A stretch of DNA of 64,000 nt, taken from NCBI GenBank assembly GCA_008729055.1, contig SDUX01000002.1, positions 4,429,874 through 4,493,873 of the forward strand, in the 5' to 3' direction. The position numbers and the translations under genes are program-made. This DNA is from Pyropia haitanensis (lineage: Eukaryota; Rhodophyta; Bangiophyceae; Bangiales; Bangiaceae). This document shows positions 21,739-33,500 of the stretch, one piece after another; the stretch's first letter is position 1; each line of letters starts with the position of its first letter. The notes beneath the pieces were generated by a model. The model was not told the DNA's origin and ran no database searches. It was given only the letters and a program-made list of their open reading frames with translations.

Positions 21739-22635
21739 TCACCACCCGTCGTCGGCCCCGTCCTCTCGACTCCTTCCCCCTCCCCTGGGCCTTCTGGTGG
21801 CTATGGAGGCGACCGCGGTGGCGACGGCGAGGGCGGGCGGCGCGCGCGGCAGGGCCGAGCGCGACGACTGCGGCGCGCCGGCCGAGCGCCGGCGAGTGGA
21901 GGCGGCGGCGTCGGCGGCCTCGACGGGGGCGGCGGCGGCGTCAGCAGCCTCGACGGGGGCGGCGGCGGCGTCGACCACCCGCGCGTTCGTCGTGTCGTCG
22001 TCGCCTCCGCCCCCGCCGTCGCCTCTGTCGCCGTCGCCGTCGCCGCCTCCGCCGCCGCCGTCGGTGGCCGGCGGCGGCGGCGTCTGCAGCCCGCCCCTGA
22101 GCCCGCCCTCGTCGCCGCTTCCGTCCTCGCTGACCGACGGCCACAGCGTGCACGACGGGTACTTTTGAGGGGCGGCCGGCGGCGGTCGGCCGCGCCGGCG
22201 GGGGGCTCCCCGTGGGTGGGCGGGCGCGGGGGGGGGGCGCGTCGGCCGGGCGTGTGTACAGGTGCTGAGGGGCTTGGCGACGTTTGGACCGTCCGAACGC
22301 ACGGCGCGAGCCGGTGCGCGTACGCGCGCGGGTGCGCGTACGCGCGCAGGCGTGGCGCCGTTCCCCTTCATGGGCAAGCTTTTGACAAGGCAGGTACTGC
22401 TTTTGTTTTTTCATTGTTTCTTCTTTCTCATGATCGACCGAGCAGCGTCGACAGGACGTGGCCAGGCGTTACGCTGCCACTTTCCGGCGCGCCCACACGC
22501 ACCCACCCACCCCCTGCCCTCACGACGCACGCAGCCCACGAGTGGAACCGTGCGAAGAAAAGAAAGAACACGACGGCAAGCACTGCACGGAAGCGCCTGG
22601 ACCGCAGCCGGGCGGCACACGCGACCCGCCCGCCA

Positions 22636-23108
22636 TCACCTGCGCCGCCCCCCCCCCCCCCCGTACGCACACTCCCCGTTGCTGGCGCTCGGCGAGTCGC
22701 CGCGGCGCCCCACCCCCCCCCCTTTGAGGCGTCCCTCCCTACTCGACTTCACCACCACCCGCCGCGAGGCGCCGCCCCCCAGGCGCTGCGAGCGGCGTGC
22801 CCCCCCCCCCCTGTCCCCCACCCTCCGACCACCGCCGCCGCCGCGGCTGCCGCTGCCGCTGCCGCCCGAGCCCGGCGTGCTGTCCACCATCACCCCCGCC
22901 GCCGACGCGCTCGCCGTCACGGCCGCCACCGCCGCCGGCGCCTCCCCCCGACCGGGGCGGGGGCCCCCCGAGGCACCCCCACTGCCACTGCCACCACCTT
23001 CACCGCTGCCGCTGCCGCCACCGCCGCCGCCAACGCCGACACAACCCCCCTCCCCACCACCGCCACCGCCGCCGCCGCCACCACCACCACCACCACTGCC
23101 AGCCAACC

Positions 23109-23143
<35 letters not shown>

Positions 23144-24056
23144 CGCTCGTACAGGTACACTGCGCCGCGCTCGGTGTGGTAGCCCGAGCTGCCGACGGCG
23201 ATGAGGCCGGCGCCGCCGCCCACCGCCACCGCCACCCCAAAGTTGTTGCGGATGCGCACGCCCCCCGGGCCGGGCTCGTCTGTTTAGTCGGGGGGGGACA
23301 GCACCGTCGGCGCGCCCCAACCGCCGTCGCCGCCGCAGTCGCCGTCGCCGTCGCCGCCCTCCTCCGTCCGTTCGTACACCACCACCCGCCCGTGGTGGCC
23401 GCGCACCCCCCGGGCGCCCACCGCCAGCACTCCCCCGTCGGCGGCGAGCGCCGCCCCCACCGCGTCGCCCGCCCGCGCGTCCGCGGGCGGCCACAGCGGG
23501 GTGGCGGCCGCCCCCCACCCCCCCCCCCCACCGGCGCGCCGCCCGCGGCGGCGGCGGCGGCGCCCGCCGCCCACCCGCCCGCCCCCGGCGGGGGCGACAC
23601 CACCCACACGCCCCCGCGGCCGGCGGCGTGGCCCGGCGCGCCGACCGCGAGGGCGCCGTCCCCTGCCCAGGCACAAGCGTAGCCCGCGCCAGAGCTCCGC
23701 ACGGGGAGGGTCAGCGACCCCGCCGGGCGGCCGGCCTCGGCCGCGACCGTGCCGGGCAGGTCGACGCGCGTGGGTGCGCCCCGCTGGGGGCTCCCGGCGG
23801 CGCCGCCGTTACCGCCCACCCCGCCGGCGCGGGTGTAGACCCACACGGCACCGCGGTAGGCGCCCGCGGACGGGGCGCCCACCGCCAGCGTCGCCCCGTC
23901 GGGCGACAGGCAGACGGACGCGCCAAAGCGGGCGGCGGGGGGGGCGGGAAAGGGGCGCCCCCGCCGGTGGCGCGCCGTGGGCGGTCCGCCGCCGGGGGGG
24001 GGCGCAGCACGGCGGTGGTGAGGGGGGGGGGAGCGCCGCCGCTGGAAGGAGGGGGA

Positions 24057-24087
<31 letters not shown>

Positions 24088-24297
24088 CCCCGCCGCCGCC
24101 TTCGGGGGAGCGCCCGCGCCCGCCGACGCGGCGGCGGCCGCCGCGAGGGCCACGGCGGCGGCGGCCGCTGCCGCTGCCGCCGCCGCCTCCGCCCGAGGCA
24201 ACGCCCGCGGCCGCCGCCGCCAGCGCGTGCGCCGCCGCGGGGGGGGGACGCTGGGGGGGGTACGCGCCCGCCCGACAGGGCAGTCCACACCGGCCAT
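22636..24297 (-). pseudogene. FG-GAP/integrin-alpha-like beta-propeller protein, broken
   Basis: Several FG-GAP repeats can be read on the minus strand: RFGASVCLSPDGATLAVGAP with AVWVYTR, YACAWAGDGALAVGAPG with GVWVV, DAVGAALAADGGVLAVGARG with VVVYER, and NFGVAVAVGGGAGLIAVGSS with AVYLYER. These are blades of the seven-bladed propeller of integrin alpha chains and related extracellular or secreted proteins. The reading frame shifts at least once near 23600 within C/G-rich text, and an in-frame TAA (about 23283-23285) separates the third and fourth repeats, which are in the same frame. The N-terminal boundary is not resolved; ATG 24297 is a guess. Downstream sequence to about 21740 (minus) stays Gly/Asp-rich and may be more of the same gene. 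Decay is the simplest reading, though sequencing error could explain the frame change. Confidence 0.6.
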
Positions 24298-25288
24298 GGC
24301 CGCGACGGGCCGTACGAGGGAGGAGGAGTCGAAGGAGAGGGCGGGAGGTGGAGGGGGGGGGAAGGGCGGGCGGGAAGGGACGGAAGAGCAACCGCCGCCG
24401 ACCTCTGTGGCGGCGTGCCGCCGACGGGGCGACGGCGCGGCCACGGGCAGGCCGACGGCGCGGTGGCGGGTGCCGTAAGCGACGGCAGCCGCGGCAGCGG
24501 CAGCGGCGGCCGCGGCGACGGCCGCGGCAGCAGCAACAACAGCCCGCGCGCCGTGTGCCGCCGACCGCTGCTGCACCCCCCCCTTCCCTACGCCCAGTCC
24601 TGGCTCGGCTGCCCGCTTGAAACCATTCCTGGTCCCCGCCGCCGCTGTCGTCCCCCGCTGCGCCGCCGCCACGGCCGCAAACGTCGCGGCCACCGCCGTC
24701 ACGGGCACCCCCGCCGCCACTGCCGTCACCCCCGCCACCACCGCCGATGCCGTCCTCCTCGCCACCACCGCCGCCGGCGGCCCGACCATGGGGGCGGCGG
24801 CCGCCGCGGACGGCGGCTCCGCCGCCGCCCGCCCGTCGGTGACGGGGGCGCTCCCCCCCCCCCCGCCACCGGCGGCGGTCGCCGCACCCCTGCTGCGGGC
24901 TGCCGCCGCCGCCCCCGCCGCCACCGCCGCCCCCGCCGCCCCCGCCGCCCCCGCCGCCCCCGCCGCCCCTGCCCCCCCCACCTATCCCCCACCGGCGGTC
25001 CCGCCGGGTGCCGACCCGCCGCCGCCGAGGGATCCCCACCCGCCGCCCCCGCCGGCGGGGCGGCGATCGAGGGGATGGTGCTCGCCACCGACGAGGTCGC
25101 TGCGATCGAGGCGGCGGTAGCCGCCGCGGAGCGCCGGGCGGCGGGCGGCGCCGCCGCGCCTGCCGAGGCGGGGAGGTGTGACGGCGACGCGCGCACCGCC
25201 AGTGAGGGGGTGCGGCCTCCGTCGCCGCCGCCGCCAACGGGGGCGTCCTCCGCGCGGCGCCCCCACCCCCCCCCCCCTCGCCACAGTG

Positions 25289-25539
25289 ATGTTGGACGTC
25301 GCCCACGGTCGCCGCCTCGCTGCACGCGTCCACGGCGCGCTGCCGGCCGCCACCGCCGACGCGGTGGCGGCGGCCGGCGACGTCGCCGCCGCCGCCCCCG
25401 GCACACTCACCTTCCCGGCGGCGGCGGCGCCGCGAGTGGCCGCCGCCCTGCAGGGGGGGGGGGTCCGCGTCCTCCCGCTCCCGCGGTGGGTCGCGTCACT
25501 CGCCCCACAGCTGGCGCCGGGGTACACGCCGCCAGGGTG

Positions 25540-25571
<32 letters not shown>

Positions 25572-26067
25572 TGCCGCCGCCGGCGTCGGCGGCGGCGGCT
25601 TCCGCCGCGCGCGCGGGGCGGCGCGGGTGCCCCCCGGCGGGCGCCGCCGGGGTCGGCGTCGACGCACCGCCCCGCGCGCCGCTTGCCCTCGCCGGCGCCC
25701 CCCCCCCTCCCCCTCAGCGGGCGCGGCCGCCCCTCCCCCCCCCCCTGGGCGGCCGCCCTCCACCCCGACGTTGTCGGCCGGCTGCTGCCGCATCAGGCGG
25801 CGGCGGTCACCGCCGGCTTTGCCCGCGGCGGCCGCCTGCAGCTCGCCGACGCGATGGGCCTCGGCAAGAAGGCGACGGCGCTGGCGCTGGCAGGCGTGTA
25901 CCACACGCCGGCGGCGCCGACGCTGGTGCTCGCGCCGGCGTCGTCGCGCGTGCCGTGGGCGCGTGCCGTGCCCGTGTGGCTGCGGCCGGCCAACGCCCGC
26001 CGCGCGCCGCCGGTGGGGCGGGGGGCGGGGGGCGGGGGGGGGGGGCGCCGCGGCGGCGGCGGCGGCA

Positions 26068-26098
<31 letters not shown>

Positions 26099-27264
26099 GC
26101 GGTGGCGTGCTGGGGGCGGCCGTGGGCAGTGGCGTGCTGGGGGCGGCCGCTCCCGCCGGGGGGGACGGCCGTGGGGAGGAAGGGAGGAGGGGGGGGGGGG
26201 AGGGGCCGCCGGCGGGGGCGCCCCCGCCCCCGCGCCGGCGGCGGCGGCGGCCACGGCGGCGGCCGCCGCGGCGGGCATCCACGTGCTGTCCAGCGCCGCG
26301 GCGGTCGCGTCGCTGGTGGCGGCGTACGAGGCGGGCGCAACGGCCGCCGCCGCGGCCGCCGCCGCCGCGGCACGCCCCGCGACGGCGGCCGTTGCGGCGG
26401 CCACGGCGGGGGGCGGCGGCGGGCGGCGGCGGCGCCCCCCCCCCCCCCCCCCCCCCGGGACCGGTGATCCCCCCCCCCGCCGCGGTCCGCACGTGGCGAT
26501 CATGTCGTACGAGCTCGCCGCCCGCTTCGCGGCCGCGCTCGCGGCCGTCCCGTGGGGCGTCGCCCTCGTCGACAAGGCGCACGAGCTGCGGCACGCGGGC
26601 ACGCCGCTGACGGCGGCGGCGGTGACCCTCCTCCGCCGCGTGCGCGTGCGCGTGCTGCTGACGGGGACGTCCGCGCTGGCGCGGCCGGCGGAGCTGTTAG
26701 TGCCGCTGGCGCTGATCTATCATGAGGGGGGCGGGGGGGGGGGAGGAGGGGTCACCGGGCGCGGAAGACGGCGGCGGCGGCGGCGGCGGGGGTGGCGGTG
26801 GCGGCGACGGCAACGGCGGTGGGCGTGGCGGTGGCGGCGACGACGACGGCGGCGGCGGGGGGGACGACGCACTGGCGCCGGGGGAGGCGCGCCGGCTGCT
26901 CGGTGGTGGCTCCCTCGCGTCGGCCGCGGCCGCCGCCGCGTTGCTGCCAATGCCGCCGTCGCCACTCCAGTCGCCGCCGCTGCCGCCGCCACCACCTCCG
27001 CCGGCCGTCGCGTCGGCCGCGGCGGAGCGCGGCGCGCCCTGCGGCGTGGCGCTGCACGACGGGTCGTCCGCACCAGACGCGGCCGCGGCCGCGTCTGCGC
27101 CAGCGCCGGGGGGCGCTCCGCCCGCGTCGCCCGAGCGGGCGGCGCCCGCGCCCGCGCCAGCGGGAGCTCCCGGCTGCACGCTGCCGTGCAAGCACCTCCT
27201 TGTGCGGGCTGGGGCTAAAAATTATATGATCTTCGGCCCGTCGAACGGATCCCGTCAGTGTTGA
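25289..27264 (+). pseudogene. SMARCAL1-like SNF2 helicase, N-terminal half only, altered motifs
   Basis: From ATG 25289 a HARP-like segment can be read (TLTFPAAAAPRVAAAL, VRVLPLPRWVASL). After a Pro/Gly-rich stretch comes LLPHQAAAVTAGFARGGRLQ, then LADAMGLGKKATALALA (motif I), LVLAPASSRVPWARAVPVWL (motif Ia), VAIMSYEL, WGVALVDKAHELRHAG (motif II) and LLTGTSALARPAELLVPLAL (motif III). This order and wording match SMARCAL1/ZRANB3 annealing helicases. Motif I has GKK where GKT is required, motif II has DKAH instead of DEAH/DESH, and motif III has TGTSA for SGTPA. The second RecA lobe is missing: after 26730 the frame runs into Gly/Arg repeats and ends at 27264 in another frame. The HARP-like and helicase parts are in different frames. 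It is very unlikely to be a working ATPase. Confidence 0.62.
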
Positions 27265-27265
27265 G

Positions 27266-27508
27266 CCGGTCCCCCCACAGCTGTTCCGGCTTTTATTCCC
27301 TTTTATCGGCTGTGGGGGGACTGTAAATGTCGTGGGGGGACCGCCGGGGGGACTGTCAGGACTCGTTGACGGGTACTCTCGACCCGGAAGTGGTTCTCAA
27401 GTATTTTGAGGGACCGAAGCAAACAGGCTCCGAAGGAGGTGTGCTAAGGTTCAAAATCTCCTTACACCGCGTGAACAAATCTACAATTTACCTGCCGGTC
27501 CCCCCACG
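27266..27508. repeat. GGTCCCCCCAC-type inverted-repeat cluster
   Basis: Two structures sit side by side. At 27266-27323 CCGGTCCCCCCACAGC faces GGCTGTGGGGGGACTG around a 26-base loop. At 27331-27508 CGTGGGGGGACCG opens and CGGTCCCCCCACG closes a 178-bp unit. The 13-bp ends are the same as those of the repeats at 21480-21562 and 43348-43429. No coding content. Confidence 0.6.
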
Positions 27509-27764
27509 CACATAAACGTTTGCAAATAATATTGTCAAGCATCCCTGAACTCAATACACGTGGTACGTTTGCAAGCTATTGTACAAAACGTAAAAGCGGT
27601 GTGCAGTGCGACTAAAGCAAAACGACTATCAGGCACACGCCCCGTACGGCACGTGTGGCAACGCACAGCTCTACACCCGTGCCGGTACCGGCACGTCTCT
27701 CAATGCAAGTGAGCCCCACCGCGCTCCCCCCCGCTCCCTGCGCCCCCATCGACGCATGCATGGT
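27509..27764. other. AT-rich gap next to the repeat cluster
   Basis: About 27510-27620 is clearly AT-richer than the rest of the window (for example TTTGCAAATAATATTG). No gene is seen. Confidence 0.35.
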
Positions 27765-30289
27765 CTATTTCGGGTGCTTCCCTGCGGGTCCGGCGCTGCC
27801 GCGAGGCGCCGGAGACAGCCTAAACGGGGAGTTGCGCAGGCCCATCTCCTCTTCATTGGGCGTGGGAATGACCGGTTGCTTGCATTGCGGGCCACGATCC
27901 GCCAACATCTCTTCCCCAGCCGCGATGTTCCGCTCCGCACGCAGGAACACCTCGTCGGGATTGTCCGTGGCGGTGGGCTTGTGCAGTGCCGCGTCGCGCA
28001 CTTTATAGCACATGTTGAGCACTGGCGTCGTGGTCGGCGGCGGCGACTCGCGCCGTGCGGGCGCGCGCAGCCGGTCGGCGGCATCCGCCGCGTGCACGTT
28101 CCGCCGGTCCTGCACGCACGCGCACAGCGCCCACGGCGGCGGCACCAGCCACATGGGCTGCTTTGACGTCGTCTTGGCACCGTCCCTCCCCAGCGTCGTT
28201 TGCTTTGGGGTGGACACGGCGTTCCACCACGAGAGGGACGCGGGCAGCTGCACCGCGCGATCCCGAAAGTCGGCGGTTGTCGTCAGCAGCGGCCGCTGCC
28301 CGTAGGGCTTGGACGCGGACGCGCCGCGCGACAGGTCCCTAAACACAAACGCCTCAAGCGCGGGCAGGACAAAGCCCTTGCCAACGTCCCGGAGGGCAAC
28401 CACCTTGACGCGTCCGTAGCCCGCGTCCAACACCGCGACGTGCGCCGCGCCTGCCTGCGACGCCAGCAGCACCCGGTGGTCAATGCACGCCAAGGCGGCC
28501 TTTTGCGCGTAGCTCCAGGCGCCCACACTGCCGCGCAGGTACGCGACGTCGGGCACCGTCGGCGGTGCGTCCTGCGAGTTGACGCCGCCGGCCTCGTCTG
28601 CGACCGTCCCGGACGGCGGTGGCGGCGGCACGAGACCCCGCAGGAAGTGCTGCAGCTTGTCCGGCAGACCCGTCCACTTGCACACCCTGGGGGGCGGCGC
28701 CGTCTCGCTGGTCGCCGCACCACCGGCCGCGCGTTTTCCGGCGCGCGGCCGTCGTGGTCACGGGCAGCAGCTTTAGCGCGTTGCGCTTGAGGGTGGTTCT
28801 GTCGTCAGGCAGCTGCAGGAAGGCGTCAAACCTGCCCTCCCGCATCAGGGGCGCCACCGTGCGCGCCTGGCTCAACAACGCCAGCTCCGCGCAGTCCTCG
28901 TCGAGATCGCACGCCACAAAGCAACGGAACAGCCCACCCGGCATGGTCGCGCACGCCGCGGCAGTGGAAAAGGTGCCCGCAAACAGGTGCACCACCGTGT
29001 CCCGGGGCTGGCTGAAGCGCGCGATCAGCTCCTGCAGCAGCGCCAACGGCTTTTGCTGCGGCCGCAGCATGGTCGTGCGCTTCGTCTTGTCTCACTTTGT
29101 GGACACGTACACAATCTCGGACGGGGACGCCTTGCGAACGTTCTCCAGCACGTTGTACGTGCCCTTGTACCACGACTGCAGGAAACCGTGGTTACGGTAG
29201 TTGATCGACGCAAAGCCCGCCAGGCCCGCCCCGTTGGCCGTGGCGTGCACCGCAAACTCGGCATAGTTGCTCAGGGACGTGGTCGACCGCCCCTGTGCGT
29301 ACCCCTTGTGAAAGTTGGGGTGCCGGCGTCATCACTAGCGGCGCCCCATCCACCATAAACAGGGGCGTGCTCGTGCCGGGCTGCTTGATGTTGCGCAGCG
29401 TCAGCCTCCAGGCCCCAATCTGGTCGGCCGAGCAAAAGATGACCGCGTGCCCGCCAGGCCGCACCAGTCGCCCAAGCAGAGCCGCCGCCTGCAGCATCTG
29501 CTTGCCCGTGATGCGGTCGTGCGGCAGGTCAAACAGGTTGTACGGCGGGTCCGTCGGCACCAGCTGCATCGTGCCATTCAGGGGCCACCCCGGCTGCGCC
29601 TGTTCGTGGGTGCTCAGGAACTCCTCAAACCCGCAGGCGTAGGTACACAGCAGGCGGCTGAGCACGTCCAGTACCTGGTGTTCCGCCACCACGTCAGGCG
29701 TCGGCCTGGGGCCGCTGCTTGCAGGCCCTGCCACGGCGTCGTCCGCCTCTGTGACCGCCGCACCTACCTCGTCCTGGAACGAGGTGTTCGAGGCCGTGTC
29801 ACTGGATGGCCCCGCCACACGCAGCGCCGGGGTCGCCCGTGGGAACGCCGTCAGGCAGCGACGCAACTGGGTCATGACCTCGGTCGCCGCACGTACGTGG
29901 TTCTTGATTGACAGCTTGGTGTCGCTGTGGTGCGTGCTGGCCTCCGTTCCCCCAAACTCCTCCTTGGCGTCGGTGCAGGTCACCAAGTGTTGCACAAAGG
30001 TGTTGGAGGCGCGGCCCAACTGGTACGCCTGGACAGCCGTGTACGTCGGCAGCCGCTCGTCCAGCTAGGCGGGGTCCGTGGTCAGCCGCGTCGCGCAGCC
30101 AAACAGCCGCTTGCGCTGCGCCGAAGGCGCGTACACCTGGGGGTCGTCCCGATGCTCGGGCACCTCCACCGCGCACACCATCAGCGTGTCTGGGTGCCAC
30201 GTGAGGAAGGGCAGCAACATGTTCTCCACGCCCGCGTACCCCAGCTGCGTGGCGAGCTCGTCCCACGCCCCCGGCACGGCAGACACCAC
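27765..30289 (-). pseudogene. DNA amino-methyltransferase joined to a SET-like domain, broken
   Basis: Reading from ATG 30289, the N-terminal part is unassigned; the catalytic motif IV VPTDPPYNLFDLP follows, then GRLVRPGGHAVIFCSADQIG. After a frame change near 29315 comes NYAEFAVHATANGAG and GFASINYRNHGFLQSWYKGT. Next are motif X (KPLALLQELIARFS) and motif I (TVVHLFAGTFSTAAAC). DPPY before FAGT is the order of beta-class DNA N6-adenine/N4-cytosine methyltransferases. After a second frame change near 28715 the C-terminus has GYGRVKVVALRDVGKGFVLP and EVFLRAERNIAAGEEMLADR, resembling the first and last parts of a SET domain. In-frame stops stand at 30065-30067 (TAG) and 29092-29094 (TGA), with good sequence on both sides. 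I read it as a once-complete fusion, now inactive in this copy. The SET assignment is less certain than the methyltransferase. Confidence 0.68.
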
Positions 30290-32535
30290 ATGGTCCTCTC
30301 CCCCGGCTACCCCTCTCCGGATCTATCCCCTACCGGCCGCCACCACCACCGCCGCCACCGCTGCCGCCGCCGTTCCGCCGCACTCGGTCCACCGCCCCCT
30401 CCCCCCCACCCCCGAAGCCCTCCCCCCCCCCCACCGCCCCCCATCCCTCCCAAGGACCGGGCCGCTTCAGCCGACGCCGCGGCCTCAAAAGCTCCCGGCC
30501 TCGCTCCAGTCGCCGCTGTTACCGCCGCCGCCGTCGCCGCCGCCGCCGCCACCACCGCCGCAGGTCACGCGCCACCACGCCCCCGTCCGCTTTTGGTCTG
30601 AGTGCTCCCCCAGCTGCTGCCGGCGGTCCCACCGCCGCCACCACCGCCGCGGGGAGGGTGGTGTGGGGGTGGTCCCCTCGAGCAGCCTCAGGGCGGGCGG
30701 TGGCGGCCGTGGTGGCGGGGGTGGTGAGGGTGGCGGCCGCCGCCTGATCCCCCCAGTGAAGGCACCAAAGGCATGGCGAGGCGGCGTTGAGGTGTCGTGA
30801 CGCGTGGGGGCGCGCAGGAGGAGGGATGGGGGGGTGGACGTGCGGCAAGACCGGATGTGGAAGGGGTTGGTAGAGGGGGGGGAGGCGACTTGGCTCCTGG
30901 ACGGGGCCTCCCGCGGTCGGGTCACGGGGTCCCACGTGTGGGGCCGTCGCACGGGGGCGGGCCCGTGAGGCCTTGATGGGGGGCACACACGGGGGCACGC
31001 CCGCGACGGGGCCGCTCGCGACGGCCCCGCTGCGGGCGCGTCGTGTCAAGACCCCGTTTGGCTACGCTGCGGCCAGTTTTTTGCGGCCGCTAAGGTCGGC
31101 CAGTTTATGTGGGACGGGGGCGGGTGGCAGCGGGGGTGTCATGTGGAACTGCGGAGAAGTGAGGGGAAGGGGGCGTCTGGAGAACTGATGGTGGGGGGCA
31201 CTCTTTGTTATTACGGACGGGCGCGGACATACCCGTTTGAACTGCCAGTGCAGCGCAGCGTCCCGCTGCCTCACTCCCCCCGTCCTCGGCCCCCCGACAG
31301 CCAGTCAGCCGCCATCCCCCCCTGCCCTCCGCCGCCTTTCCCACGTGGCTACTGACTGCTTTCTCCCCCCGCTCCCCGCTGCTTTCATCTTTTCTGGTTG
31401 CGGGCCGCCGCAGCCCGAGCCGCGTCTCTGGAATCCGGGAGCTCCTCCCCTCGCTTTGCTACACGTCGCTGCTGCGGGTTTGCGGCTGCTGGTACCTGGC
31501 AGTAGAAGTGGGGGTGGGCTCTGGAACTACCGCAGTATGAGGTCTGGCAGCAGTAGGGGTGACGGGAGCGGCCGATCCCTGCCAGGTGGCGGCAGCAGTT
31601 GCCGTCAGGGGGCAGGCGGAGCGGGTGGAGGATGGGCCGCGTCCAGGAAGGTGGCTACGACCGCCCGGCGCCAGATGGGGCTGCTTATATATGTACATTG
31701 AGGGCGGGCAGCGCCGGGGGGCTAAGGCCGGCTGGCGGCCTCGACTGTTCGAGGTGGGTCGGCGGTGGCGCGGCGTTGCCAGCTTTGGTGGGGGCGTTGG
31801 CCGGCGGACGACAGCCAGTGGCTGATGCAGAGGGCAAAGGCATGGTGGCGGCCAAGCGGACCGCGGCTCGCCACAGAGGCCCGTCGCGTCCGTGGGCGCA
31901 CCCGCAGGCAACGACTCGCCCGTCTGCCAGGCAACGCCCCCTTGTTGGTGGCCGGCGGCAGCGCCGCCCACCCCCCCGCTCTTCCCCCTCGCCTCGTGGC
32001 GCGGCGCTGCGCCCGCACGGCCAGCGGCCGGCCGCTGCCCCCCCGAGCCACCACCCGTACGGTGCGGCGACCGACGCGGCGCAGCCGCCGCCCGCCGCGG
32101 CCTGCCACCGCCGCCGGCCGGCAGGCAGCCGCCCGGCCAGTCCAGGCGGTCCGCGTCGGCGGCGCCCCCCCCCCCCCCCCCCCTTTCTTCGTCCCGCCGC
32201 CCCGCCGCCACCGTCCGACCCACCCCCCCCCGCCGCCGCCACCACCGCCGCCGCCGCCCCGCCGCCGCCGCCCGCCCGTCGCCGTGACCGCCGCCACCGC
32301 CGCCCCGTTGGCAAATCCCAAAAGGGGGGGAGACCCCCCCCCGCTGCCCCGCCCCCCCCCCCCCCCCCCCCCCCCCGCCACCCGCCACCGCGAGGCACCC
32401 GCAGTCCGCGCCAGCCGCGGCGGCCACCCCCCGCCCGTCGGGTCTTGCCGCCCACCAGCCAACCCACCCCCCCCCCCCCTCAACCAACCCCGCGACGGCG
32501 CACCGCCCGCTGTGCGCACGCGCGGGGGCGGGGCC
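30290..32535. other. low-complexity intergenic region
   Basis: About 2.2 kb of Pro/Gly/Arg-coding low-complexity DNA with long frames on both strands and no family I recognise. A TATA-like TTATATATGTA lies at 31684-31694 but no convincing gene follows on either strand. Confidence 0.35.
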
Positions 32536-33447
32536 TTAGGGTCCGCCCGCCGTGCCGGCCGCCCCCCGCCCCTGCGCCGCCTCCCACCGCACCACCGCCG
32601 GGTCACGGCCGACGCCCACCTCCGCAAACGCCGCCGCCCGCAGGCGGCACGCGTCACACCGGCCGCAGGGTCCCCAACGGTCGTGCGCCCCCCCCCCCCC
32701 CCCCTCCCCCCCCTCACCCCCCACCGGGTCGTAGCACGAGTGCGTTGCGCCAAAGTCCACCCCCAGCCGCAGCCCCGCCCGCACGATATCCGCCTTGGAC
32801 ATGTGCAGCAGGGGCGTGTCGATGGTGACGGCGCCCCCCCCCCCGGGCGTCACCGCCGCGGCGGTGGCGACCGCCGCGAGCGGCCGCCACGCGGCAAAGT
32901 AGGCGGGCCGGCAGTCGGGGTAGCCCGAGTAGTCGACCGCGTTGGCGCCAATGACGATGGACGAGGCGCGGGATACCTCTGCGAGGCCCAGCGCGTAGGC
33001 GAGGAAGATGGTGTTGCGCGCGGGCACGTAGGTGTTGGGGATGGCCGCCGCGCCGGCGGCGGCGGCGCCACCACCCCCACCGCCGCCACCGCCCGTCGTG
33101 GCGGACAGGTCCCGGTCCTTGGGCACGGTCAGGTCCCCCCCCAGGGCGGCCGCCGCCCCACCGCGGCGGCGGTCGTGGCCACCCCCCCCGGCGGTGGGCG
33201 GAGGAGGGAGGAGCCACCAAACGCGGCCAGGTCAATCGTCGCGACGCGGTGCTCCTCAACGCCCGCCGACGCGGCGGCGAGGGCGGCCGCCGCCGCCAGC
33301 TCCGCCCGGTGCCGCTGGCCATAGTCAAACGCGAGCGTGCGGACGCGCGCGCCGGTGGCGAGCGTCATGGCCAGGGCGGTGGCCGAGTCGAGGCCGCCAG
33401 AGAGGAGGACGACCGCCCGGCGGAGGGGGGGGGGGGGGGGGGGGCAT
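32536..33447 (-). CDS. queC: 7-cyano-7-deazaguanine synthase (QueC), two apparent homopolymer frameshifts
   Basis: The N-terminal PP-loop reads [20 protein letters not shown] followed by LAFDYGQRH. The middle has [19 protein letters not shown], then [18 protein letters not shown] and [16 protein letters not shown]. The C-terminus has the zinc-binding cysteines SCYDP and [14 protein letters not shown]. These are the diagnostic QueC motifs. The enzyme converts 7-carboxy-7-deazaguanine to preQ0 with ATP and ammonia, in queuosine and deazaguanine synthesis. The frame changes at a G run near 33182-33190 (one more base would join the halves). It probably changes again in the poly-G of about 20 bases after the proposed ATG (about 33447). 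A C-terminal loop insert ([11 protein letters not shown]) is unusual. The gene diverges from the Ser-rich gene. De novo QueC is typical of bacteria and archaea, so transfer or plastid-related origin is likely. Confidence 0.85.
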
Positions 33448-33500
33448 CGTGCCGTCGCGGTGGGGGGGGGCTGTTGCCGCTGCCGCGGGAGGAGGGAGGG

